From assembly GCA_017613225.1 (NCBI GenBank), contig JAGAEH010000252.1, positions 1 to 6,833 of the forward strand: a stretch of DNA of 6,833 nt, written 5' to 3'. The DNA comes from Lachnospiraceae bacterium. Lineage in GTDB: Bacteria > Bacillota > Clostridia > Lachnospirales > Lachnospiraceae. A program made the translations under genes and the position numbers. The notes under the pieces were generated by a model, which was not told the origin of the DNA, did no database searches, and saw only the letters and a list, made by a program, of their open reading frames with translations. Shown here in pieces: positions 1-5,786 of this stretch; the stretch's first letter is position 1; every line of letters begins with the position of its first letter.

Positions 1-311
1 CCCAGGAGAGCGGAAACCGCATGGACTGCCGTTTCGCGGCCCTGGAGGACGGCAGGCTCCGGGTGACCTTCACCGCGGTGGAACACCCCTTCGAACTTGG
101 CGTCAAGCCCTACACGGACACAGCCCTGCTGGCCATGCGCCACCGGAAGGATGAGGTGGCCACCGGTACCTACGTCACGGTCTCCGCTTTCCAGATGGGC
201 ATCGGCACCGGCAGCTGCGGCCCGGAGACGGAGGACCCTTACTGCTATCCCGCGGACGCGGCCTACACCCTGCGTTTTTTGATCAGCGCGGGACCCGCGA
301 AACTGTCATAG
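1..311 (+). CDS. Beta-galactosidase (GH2, LacZ type), C-terminal fragment
   Basis: This is the last ~102 codons of a gene that begins left of the window; the frame is open from base 3 and ends at TAG 309-311. The peptide starts QESGNRMDCR, the counterpart of the LacZ 'P-S/Q-E-N-G-x-R' segment. It then has FELGVKPYTDTALLAMRH, matching the F-x-x-S-x-Y-S-x-x-x-L-x-x-x-x-H region. It ends with AFQMGIGTGSCGPE, matching the LacZ HMGIGGDDSW(S/G)P motif, and a closing beta strand (YTLRFLI). These belong to the C-terminal beta-sandwich (Bgal_small_N, domain 5) of long GH2 beta-galactosidases, which hydrolyse lactose and other terminal beta-galactosides in the cytoplasm. The catalytic Glu residues lie upstream, so substrate cannot be judged. 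The in-frame ATG at 21 is an internal methionine, not a start. Family assignment is firm; the exact substrate is inferred. Confidence 0.9.
   Translation, partial: QESGNRMDCRFAALEDGRLRVTFTAVEHPFELGVKPYTDTALLAMRHRKDEVATGTYVTVSAFQMGIGTGSCGPETEDPYCYPADAAYTLRFLISAGPAKLS
287..299. repeat. 13-nt GC-rich palindrome at the end of the beta-galactosidase gene
   Basis: CGCGGG and CCCGCG are perfect inverted repeats around a single central A. As RNA this could fold only as a 5-bp stem with a GAC loop. It lies in the last codons of the beta-galactosidase and ends 24 nt before the TATAAT box of the next gene. No T-run follows directly (AAACTGTCATAGAGTTTT), so it is a poor intrinsic terminator. It could be a pausing hairpin, a protein site, or chance in GC-rich coding DNA. 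Confidence 0.3.
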
Positions 312-322
312 AGTTTTGAGTT

Positions 323-328
323 TATAAT
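323..328 (+). promoter_or_regulatory. Candidate -10 box for the M20-CapA operon
   Basis: A perfect TATAAT sits in an AT-rich island between the beta-galactosidase stop and the M20 start. It would place transcription start near 335, just before the GGAGG ribosome binding site. No convincing -35 hexamer lies 16-18 nt upstream (bases 299-306 read GAAACTGT, overlapping the previous stop), and no TG precedes the box. It is therefore either an activator-dependent promoter or a chance match in AT-rich DNA, with the pair read through from the beta-galactosidase. Confidence 0.4.
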
Positions 329-348
329 TAACGATACGGAGGATCATC

Positions 349-1533
349 ATGGACATTCGGAAGCTGTTGGAAGAAAACAAAGACTATATCATCGCCATGC
401 GGCGGGAGTTCCACCGCCACCCGGAGATCTCCTGGCAGGAGACCGGCACCATGGCCCGCATCGAAGCGCAGCTGGACGCCATGGGCATTGAGCACGAGCG
501 GGTGGAGCACGGCGGCGTGCTGGGATACATCTACGGCGGAAAGCCGGGCAAAACGGTGCTGCTGCGGGCGGATATCGACGCCCTTCCCGTGCTGGAATCC
601 GCAGAGAATCTGAAGGGCGCCAAGCCCTGCGTCTCCGAAAACGAAGGCGTCTGCCACGCCTGCGGCCATGACGGCCACATCGCGGGGCTTTTAGGCGCCG
701 CGAAGATCCTGGGAGAGCACCGGGAGGAGCTGGCGGGCACCGTGGTGCTGATGTTCGAAGAGGCGGAAGAACTGATGGAGAACGTGGTGCGCCTGCAGGA
801 CCGTGTGGAAGAGCGGGGCCTGAAGGTGGATACCGCGGCGGGCCTGCATCTGTACGCGGCCATGGACACCGGGAAGATCGCCATCCTGGACGGCAACACC
901 ATGTCCGGCGCCTACCTGTTCCACGTGGTGCTGAAGGGCCGGGGCGGCCACGGTTCCCGTCCGGACCTGTCCATCAGCCCCATCGACTGCTTCTGCGCGG
1001 TCTACGCGGCCCTGCAGGGCGGCCGGATGCGGAAGGTCTCGCCCTTCGACATGTTCACCCTGTCCATCTGCAAGGTCCAGGCCGGCAACACCCACAACGT
1101 GATCCCGGACGAGCTGCGCTTTGCCGGCAGCGTCCGCTATCTGAACATGGAGGCGGGCAAGTGGTTCAAGGCCTTCCTGCGGGAGACTCTGGAGCAGATC
1201 TGCCCGCTGTACGAGTGCGGCTTTGAGATCGAGATCGAGAGCGGCCCCGCCCTGGCGGTGTACAACGATCCCGCCTGCGCAGCAAAAGGGCGTGCCGCGG
1301 TGACGGCGCTGTTTGGCCCGGACTGCCTGGAGAGCCCGGAGCCCTGGATGGCCTCCGAGACCTTCGCGGAGACCCTGGCCCGCTGGCCCGGCTTCTTCGC
1401 TCTGGTGGGCATCAAAAATGAAGAGAAAGGAACCGGCGCGGCGCATCACAACCCGAAATTCGACATCGACGAGGACGCCCTGGTCTATGCCGCGGGCACG
1501 CTGCTGTCCTACGCCGCGGACGTGCTGAGATGA
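349..1533 (+). CDS. M20D-family metal-dependent amidohydrolase (N-acyl amino acid / peptide hydrolase)
   Basis: A 394-aa cytoplasmic enzyme with no signal peptide. The family removes acyl or benzoyl groups from amino acids (aminoacylase, hippurate hydrolase, N-acetyl-diaminopimelate deacetylase, aminobenzoyl-glutamate hydrolase) using two bound metals. Motifs in order: RREFHRHPE (18-26), LRADIDALP (72-80), HACGHDGH (103-110, giving metal ligands C105 and H107), FEEAEE (136-141, general base E140 and ligand E141), GLH (165-167, H167), GRGGHGS (197-203) starting the lid/dimerisation domain, NVIPDE (250-255), SETFAETL (336-343) and AHHNPKFDIDEDAL (365-378), with the C-terminal metal His at 366/367. 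All expected metal ligands are present and the length is usual. Positions 137-138 read EE where most relatives have QP. The start is supported by GGAGG at 338-342, 6-7 nt upstream. Its stop overlaps the next gene's start. The specific substrate cannot be told from sequence. Confidence 0.9.
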   Translation: MDIRKLLEENKDYIIAMRREFHRHPEISWQETGTMARIEAQLDAMGIEHERVEHGGVLGYIYGGKPGKTVLLRADIDALPVLESAENLKGAKPCVSENEGVCHACGHDGHIAGLLGAAKILGEHREELAGTVVLMFEEAEELMENVVRLQDRVEERGLKVDTAAGLHLYAAMDTGKIAILDGNTMSGAYLFHVVLKGRGGHGSRPDLSISPIDCFCAVYAALQGGRMRKVSPFDMFTLSICKVQAGNTHNVIPDELRFAGSVRYLNMEAGKWFKAFLRETLEQICPLYECGFEIEIESGPALAVYNDPACAAKGRAAVTALFGPDCLESPEPWMASETFAETLARWPGFFALVGIKNEEKGTGAAHHNPKFDIDEDALVYAAGTLLSYAADVLR

Positions 1534-2789
1534 TGAAAAAACTTATTGCGATATTGCTGACCGCCGTGCTGCTGTGCGGCTGCGGCTCCTCGGCGGAGAC
1601 CACGGAGAATCCCTTCGACGCCCTCACTTCCACGGCTCAGGGAGAGACTTCGGATACGAAGGCGGAGAGCCAGCCTGTCACGAAAACACAGGAGGATACG
1701 GAGGCTCCGACGGAGTCTGAGGCGCCGGAGACCCAGCCTGAGAGTACAGAGGCTCCCGAGACCCAGCCCACGGAAACGGAGAAGGACATCCCGGACTCCA
1801 GCGCCATCTTCCGCTTCGCGGGGGACTTCACCCAGGCGGAAGAGGGGGGCGACGGCGTCTACATGGCCATCATGCAGGCCCTGGACGGCACCTATGACGG
1901 AGACATCACCAGAGTCTTTTCCAGCGACCTGCTGGAGCTGATGCAGTCCGCGGACGTCTTCATGCTGAACAACGAGTTCACCTTCAGCACCCGGGGAAAG
2001 CCCCTGGAGCACAAGACCTGGACCTTTAGGGCCAATCCCAGGAGGGTGGAGAATCTGAAGATCATGGGAGTGGACTGCGTGGGCCTGGCCAACAACCACG
2101 CCTTCGACTGGGGCGAGGACTCGCTTCTGGACACCATCGACACCCTGGATCAGGCCGGCATCGATCATGCAGGAGCCGGCAGGAACCTGGAGGAGGCCAA
2201 GCAGGCGGTCTATTACAACGTCAAGGGAAGGACCTATTCCATCGTGGCTGCCACCGCGGTGGAAAAGAGCTGGGATCCGGAGAACGGACTGACCCGCTCC
2301 GCCACGGCGGACCAGGCGGGCGTGCTGCGGACCACCGATCCGGCGGAGACTCTGGACGCCATCCGCACAGCGAAGCAGAATTCGGACATGTGCTTCGTAT
2401 TCGTCCACTGGGGCATTGAACTGGAAGACATGCCGGAGGAGGAGCAGAAGAGCCTGGCGAAGCAGTACATCGACGCCGGCGCGGACGCCGTGATCGGCGC
2501 CCATCCCCACATCCTCCAGGGCATCGAGTATTACAACGGAAAGCCCATCATCTACAGCATGGGCAATTTCTGGTTCAATTCCAAGGTCCGTCCCACCTGC
2601 CTTTTTGAGATCGAGGTGGACAGCCGGACCCTGGAGATGACGGTGCGCTTCCACCCCTGCCTGCAGCGGGACTGCCGCACGGTGCTGGTCACCAAGGAGG
2701 ACAGCAGAAAGGACGCCATCGCGGCGGAACAGGCCATCTCCTTCGGCATCACCATCGACTACGACGGCACGGTGCATCAGGCGCAGTAG
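1530..2789 (+). CDS. CapA/PGA_cap-fold metallophosphatase-like lipoprotein
   Basis: A 419-aa exported protein. Residues 1-18 form a short lipoprotein signal: KK at 3-4, hydrophobic core 5-15, lipobox LCGC with C18 as the lipidated residue. Residues ~20-90 are a Ser/Thr/Glu/Pro-rich, probably disordered tether containing EAPETQP twice (64-70, 74-80). The catalytic-type domain follows (~93-350): FAGDF (D99), NNEFTF (147-152), LANNHAFDWG (186-195, with N189 and H190), GAGRNLEEA (215-223), FVHWG (291-295, H293) and GAHPH (323-327, H325 and H327), then SMGNF. These are the conserved motifs of the CapA/YwtB family named for poly-gamma-glutamate capsule synthesis, a calcineurin-like fold. No capB or capC lies nearby, so a polyglutamate role is not supported; many clostridial members are of unknown function. 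The ATG overlaps the upstream stop (ATGA) and no strong ribosome binding site is visible, suggesting translational coupling. The protein is expected at the outer face of the membrane. Confidence 0.88.
   Translation: MMKKLIAILLTAVLLCGCGSSAETTENPFDALTSTAQGETSDTKAESQPVTKTQEDTEAPTESEAPETQPESTEAPETQPTETEKDIPDSSAIFRFAGDFTQAEEGGDGVYMAIMQALDGTYDGDITRVFSSDLLELMQSADVFMLNNEFTFSTRGKPLEHKTWTFRANPRRVENLKIMGVDCVGLANNHAFDWGEDSLLDTIDTLDQAGIDHAGAGRNLEEAKQAVYYNVKGRTYSIVAATAVEKSWDPENGLTRSATADQAGVLRTTDPAETLDAIRTAKQNSDMCFVFVHWGIELEDMPEEEQKSLAKQYIDAGADAVIGAHPHILQGIEYYNGKPIIYSMGNFWFNSKVRPTCLFEIEVDSRTLEMTVRFHPCLQRDCRTVLVTKEDSRKDAIAAEQAISFGITIDYDGTVHQAQ
1701..1769 (+). repeat. Imperfect EAP-type coding repeat in the lipoprotein tether
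   Basis: Three short units start at 1701 (EAPTES), 1719 (EAPETQP) and 1749 (EAPETQP). The two identical heptapeptides use different codons (GCGCCG versus GCTCCC for the Ala-Pro), so the peptide is kept while the DNA has drifted. This is typical of surface-protein spacers that lift a domain away from the membrane through the wall. Confidence 0.7.
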
Positions 2790-2818
2790 CGGCGGCCGAC
2801 CACCGGCAGATCTTCGGG

Positions 2819-2879
2819 AAATGTGAAAAATTAAACTTCTGAACAAGGTTGACAGCCACGGCAAAAAATGTGAAAATTA
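2819..2879 (+). repeat. Duplicated AT-rich motif around the PEPCK promoter
   Basis: AAATGTGAAAAATTA (2819-2833) recurs as AAATGTGAAAATTA (2866-2879), with starts 47 nt apart and one A of length difference. The second copy covers the -10 region of the promoter; the first lies ~16 nt upstream of the -35 box. Direct repeats placed this way suit a regulator or curved A-tract DNA, but neither copy is a clean palindrome and I cannot name a factor. Confidence 0.5.
2849..2877 (+). promoter_or_regulatory. Sigma-A-type promoter for the PEPCK operon
   Basis: A perfect -35 TTGACA (2849-2854), a 17-nt spacer and a -10 GAAAAT (2872-2877, 4 of 6 to consensus) with an extended-10 TGT directly before it (2869-2871). 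Transcription would begin near 2884, giving a ~33-nt leader, too short for a riboswitch. The region is sharply AT-rich compared with the genes on both sides. The promoter lies within the only sizeable gap between the lipoprotein gene and the PEP carboxykinase gene, and probably drives the latter and the phosphoesterase gene behind it. Confidence 0.65.
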
Positions 2880-2916
2880 TCTATGTAAATAAACAAAAAT
2901 ACGGGGGTACAGTTGT

Positions 2917-4581
2917 ATGTCGACGATAATGAATTACTCCAGAGATGACGTAGGTCCGCAGAATCCGGTATTCGGAAGGATGCGCACCATCATCGAGACA
3001 GCGTTTTACGGAAACAACGTGGAGAAGGTCTCCAGCCTTCGCAGCGCTTATGAGAACGCCAAGAATTCACCCGGTACCATCGTAACGGACATGAACGTCT
3101 ATCACGGCGACACCTTCGGCCTCCCTTCCGAGGCGAAGATCCTGCTGTTCAACGACGGCGCAGTGGTGGGACGTGACGCGTCTGCCAGACGGATCGCCGG
3201 ACAGCCCGGTGTGGACACCGCCGACCTGGACAAAAAGCTGATGGAAGCCGTCTACGGCACGCGGTACAAAAAGATGTATCACGCGCAGGTCTACATCGGC
3301 CTGGATCCCGAGTTCATGGTCCGCGCCCATCTGCTGGTGCCCGTGGGCTTCGAGAACATCCTCTACAACTGGATGCTGAACTTCCAGTACCGTTCGGATG
3401 AGTACGTCCGCATGTACAAGTCCTCCATCCCCATCGAGAACGAGGGCGACATCTACGTCTTTGCCGATCCCGACTGGCACCATCCCGAGCACCCCACCGG
3501 CCTGGCCTATTTCAATCCGGAATACAACTGCGCCGCGATCCTCGGCATGCGCTACTTCGGCGAGTTCAAGAAGGGCACCCTGACCCTGGCCTGGAGCATC
3601 GCCAACCGCCACGGCTACGCGGCCTGCCACGGCGGACAGAAGCGCTACAACCTGCCGGACGGCAGCAAGTACGTGGCCAGCGTGTTCGGCCTTTCCGGCA
3701 GCGGCAAATCCACCATCACCCACAACCGTCACCACGACAAATACAACATCACGATCCTCCACGACGATGCCTTCGTGATCAACACCGAGACCGGCGCGTC
3801 CATCGCCCTGGAGCCCACCTACTTTGACAAGACCGCGGACTATCCGCTGAACGCGGACGCCACCCGCTACCTGCTGACCCTTCAGAACTGCGGCGCCACC
3901 CTGGATGACGACGACAACATCGTCTGCGTCACCGAGGACATCCGCAACGGCAACGGCCGCGCCATCAAGAGCAAACTGTGGTCCCCGAACCGCGTGGACA
4001 AGATCGAAGAGCCCATCAACGCCATCTTCTGGATCATGAAGGATCCCACGATCCCGCCCATCGTCAAGCTGAAATCAGGCGTGCTGGGTTCCGTCATGGG
4101 CGCCACCCTGGCCACCAAGCGCTCCAGCGCGGAGAGCCTGGCCAAGGGCGTGGACATCAACGCTCTGGTCTATGAGCCCTACGCCAACCCCTTCCGCACC
4201 TATCCGCTGCGCCAGGACTATGAAAAGTTCAAACACCTGGTGGACGAGAAGCACGTGGAATGCTACATCATCAACACCGGCGACTTCATGGGCAAGAAGG
4301 TCACCCCGAAGGACACGCTGGGCGTGATCGAGGCCGTCGTGGACGGCACGGCCCAGTTCAAGCCCTGGGAGCCTTTCAAGAACATGGAGATCCTGGAGCT
4401 GGAGGGCTTCACCCCCGACATGGAAGACAAGAACTACTGCCTGCAGCTGCAGAACTCCTTAAAGCGCCGCCGCCGCTTCATCAGCGAGCGCTATACGGTG
4501 AAGGACGGCTACGACATGCTGCCGGCCGAGGCGCTGGAGGTAGTGGACGAACTGGTGTCGGCCCTGCACACCTATAAGTAA
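2917..4581 (+). CDS. pckA: Phosphoenolpyruvate carboxykinase (ATP-type), divergent clostridial form
   Basis: A 554-aa cytoplasmic enzyme that interconverts oxaloacetate + ATP and PEP + CO2 + ADP. It serves gluconeogenesis or, in many anaerobes, CO2 fixation towards succinate. Recognisable parts: GRDAS (85-89) where the substrate-binding GRSPKDK loop is expected; YFGEFKKG (213-220), matching the YxGExKKG active-site segment; CHGG (237-240, H238) where HCSAN normally sits; P-loop GLSGSGKST (258-266); LHDDAF (281-286), carrying the metal-binding Asp pair of LIGDDEH; IPPIVKL (379-385), matching LPPVSRL; and YIINTG (450-455), matching YLVNTG. Length is close to the usual 520-540 aa plus a modest tail ending in HTYK. 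The motifs differ enough from E. coli PckA that nucleotide preference (ATP or other) is not certain. The start ATG has a weak GGGGG site (2903-2907), 9 nt upstream; another ATG is four codons in. Heavy use of C-ending codons suggests strong expression. It has its own promoter and is followed within 23 nt by a phosphoesterase gene. Confidence 0.85.
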   Translation: MSTIMNYSRDDVGPQNPVFGRMRTIIETAFYGNNVEKVSSLRSAYENAKNSPGTIVTDMNVYHGDTFGLPSEAKILLFNDGAVVGRDASARRIAGQPGVDTADLDKKLMEAVYGTRYKKMYHAQVYIGLDPEFMVRAHLLVPVGFENILYNWMLNFQYRSDEYVRMYKSSIPIENEGDIYVFADPDWHHPEHPTGLAYFNPEYNCAAILGMRYFGEFKKGTLTLAWSIANRHGYAACHGGQKRYNLPDGSKYVASVFGLSGSGKSTITHNRHHDKYNITILHDDAFVINTETGASIALEPTYFDKTADYPLNADATRYLLTLQNCGATLDDDDNIVCVTEDIRNGNGRAIKSKLWSPNRVDKIEEPINAIFWIMKDPTIPPIVKLKSGVLGSVMGATLATKRSSAESLAKGVDINALVYEPYANPFRTYPLRQDYEKFKHLVDEKHVECYIINTGDFMGKKVTPKDTLGVIEAVVDGTAQFKPWEPFKNMEILELEGFTPDMEDKNYCLQLQNSLKRRRRFISERYTVKDGYDMLPAEALEVVDELVSALHTYK

Positions 4582-4595
4582 GATTGGACAGAAAC

Positions 4596-4607
4596 AGGTT
4601 TTTAATG
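4596..4607 (+). promoter_or_regulatory. Weak ribosome binding site deciding the phosphoesterase start
   Basis: AGG at 4596-4598 precedes ATG 4605 by 6 nt. The longer alternative, TTG at 4584 only 2 nt after the PEP carboxykinase stop, has no Shine-Dalgarno-like sequence before it (CCTATAAGTAAGA). I prefer the ATG, but either start may be used because ribosomes ending on the upstream gene could reinitiate at the TTG. Confidence 0.45.
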
Positions 4608-5699
4608 AGATTTGTCACAGGAATACTGCCGCTTTTGGTATTCGCACCCGCCGGGATATACTTCATGTTCGTATTCCGGCGGTTTCTTAGACTTTTCCCC
4701 GCCATGAGCGCTTCGCCCGGCATGAAGGTGCTGGGCTGGGTGCTGGCGGCCGCCTTCGGAGGGGCTTTCATCCTGTTCTCCCGAAGCATCTGGAGCACGG
4801 GCATCGTAGTGACGCTGTACTTCCTGCTGGCCTGCCTGGCGCTGCAGATCGTGCACATCTTCTATAAGAACCAGACCTTCTACGGCCTGACCTGGGTGAT
4901 CGCCGGAGCGCTGACGGCCCTGGTGCTGCTGCTGGGCTGGTGGAACATGCACACGATCCACGAGAAGGACTATGTGGTGGAGACCACGAAGCTGGAGCGG
5001 GACGTGACGGTGGCCTTCATTTCCGATCTGCATCTGGGCCTCAACATGGACGCCGGCAAGCTGGGGGAATACCTGGATAAGATCAGCGCGGCAAAGCCGG
5101 ACCTGCTGCTTCTGGGCGGAGACATCTTTGACGAGAGCACCACGAAGGAGGACATGGAAAAGGCCTGCCTGCTGCTTGGCCGGGTGGATGCGAAATACGG
5201 CGTGTACTACGTCTACGGAAACCACGACAGCGGCCGCTACCGGGCGGGACGCCCCTACACGGAGGAGGAGATGACCCGCTCCCTGACCGCGGCGGGAGTA
5301 CATGTGCTGGCGGACGAGAAGGCGGACTTCGACAACGGCGTCACCCTGATCGGCCTGGAGGACCGCAGCAGAAGGACGGCGGACAGGACCGCCGAGCTTC
5401 TCACAGACCGCAGCCGGTACAACATCGTGCTGGACCATCAGCCGGTGGATCTGCAGGAAAAGGCGGACGCCGGAGCGGATCTGGACCAGAGCGGGCACAC
5501 CCACGGGGGACAGGTATGGCCCCTGGGCATCTTCAACGAATACTGGTCCACGAACGATTATAATTACGGTCTGCGGACCTACGGGGACATGACGTCCATC
5601 GTGTCCTCCGGCATCGCGGGCTGGGGCTATTCGGTCCGGACCCAGAAGCAGTGCGAGTATCTGATGATCACGATCCGCGTCCTGAGGGAAGGCGGTTGA
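4605..5699 (+). CDS. Membrane-anchored calcineurin-like metallophosphoesterase
   Basis: 364 aa from the ATG (371 from the TTG at 4584). The N-terminal third has four probable membrane helices (about 4-24, 40-59, 65-87 and 94-113). The basic loop after helix 1 (RRFLRLF) is probably cytoplasmic, which puts the C-terminal enzyme domain outside the membrane. That domain (from ~134) has the full two-metal phosphoesterase set: SDLHLG (D141, H143), GGD (D173), GNHD (N206, H207), LDHQP (H278) and GHTHGGQ (H298, H300). This layout resembles the YkuE/YaeI-type phosphoesterases acting at the cell surface or on lipid-linked phosphates; the substrate here is unknown. It lies 23 nt (or 2 nt for the TTG) after the PEP carboxykinase gene with no terminator between, so it is almost surely co-transcribed. 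The metabolic link is not obvious and may only be shared expression. The catalytic assignment is firm; topology and substrate are inferred. Confidence 0.88.
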   Translation: MRFVTGILPLLVFAPAGIYFMFVFRRFLRLFPAMSASPGMKVLGWVLAAAFGGAFILFSRSIWSTGIVVTLYFLLACLALQIVHIFYKNQTFYGLTWVIAGALTALVLLLGWWNMHTIHEKDYVVETTKLERDVTVAFISDLHLGLNMDAGKLGEYLDKISAAKPDLLLLGGDIFDESTTKEDMEKACLLLGRVDAKYGVYYVYGNHDSGRYRAGRPYTEEEMTRSLTAAGVHVLADEKADFDNGVTLIGLEDRSRRTADRTAELLTDRSRYNIVLDHQPVDLQEKADAGADLDQSGHTHGGQVWPLGIFNEYWSTNDYNYGLRTYGDMTSIVSSGIAGWGYSVRTQKQCEYLMITIRVLREGG

Positions 5700-5709
5700 G
5701 GCATAAAGC

Positions 5710-5730
5710 CTGACGCAAGGGTTGCGGCAG
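5710..5730 (+). terminator. Candidate hairpin after the phosphoesterase gene
   Basis: CTG-A-CGCAA, loop GGG, TTGCG-G-CAG: an 8-bp stem with one A/G mismatch, starting 10 nt after the phosphoesterase stop. The following bases (AGTCTGTTTC) contain five Ts but no continuous run, so termination would be weak. Its right arm contains TTGCGG, a possible -35 for the next gene, so the element could also be a regulatory site. Confidence 0.4.
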
Positions 5731-5764
5731 AGTCTGTTTCGTAGTAAACTATCATTGGAATAAT
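5722..5764 (+). promoter_or_regulatory. Candidate promoter(s) for glf
   Basis: Two overlapping possibilities lie in the 87-nt gap. One is -35 TTGCGG (5722-5727), a 17-nt spacer and -10 TAAACT (5745-5750). The other is an extended -10, TGG plus AATAAT (5756-5764), without a good -35, which would give a leader of only ~16 nt. The gap is AT-richer than the flanking genes. Neither promoter is strong enough to prefer from sequence alone. Confidence 0.4.
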
Positions 5765-5786
5765 ATGGATCTGGAGGCACACGGTC

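Noticed and set aside
691..1449. 252-codon - strand open frame inside the M20 gene
   Set aside because: Antisense shadow of a gene with all catalytic motifs on the + strand.
2795..2807. GCCG...CGGC hairpin after the lipoprotein stop as an intrinsic terminator
   Set aside because: Only a 4-bp stem with no T-run after it.
2819..2836. Rex-type operator (TTGTGAA-N-TTCACAA)
   Set aside because: The TGTGAA half is present but the opposite half is TTAAAC, not its inverse, so it is not a Rex palindrome.
2850..2863. Possible CcpA cre site (TGACAGCCACGGCA)
   Set aside because: It has the TG...CA ends but misses the central CG and several other cre positions; too weak to call catabolite control.
1509..2864. 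451-codon - strand open frame opposite the CapA lipoprotein
   Set aside because: Antisense shadow: Leu/Arg/Gly/His-rich, no domain, and the + strand frame has complete family motifs.
3067..3762. 231-codon - strand open frame inside the PEP carboxykinase gene
   Set aside because: Antisense shadow without motifs; codon bias explains the lack of stops.
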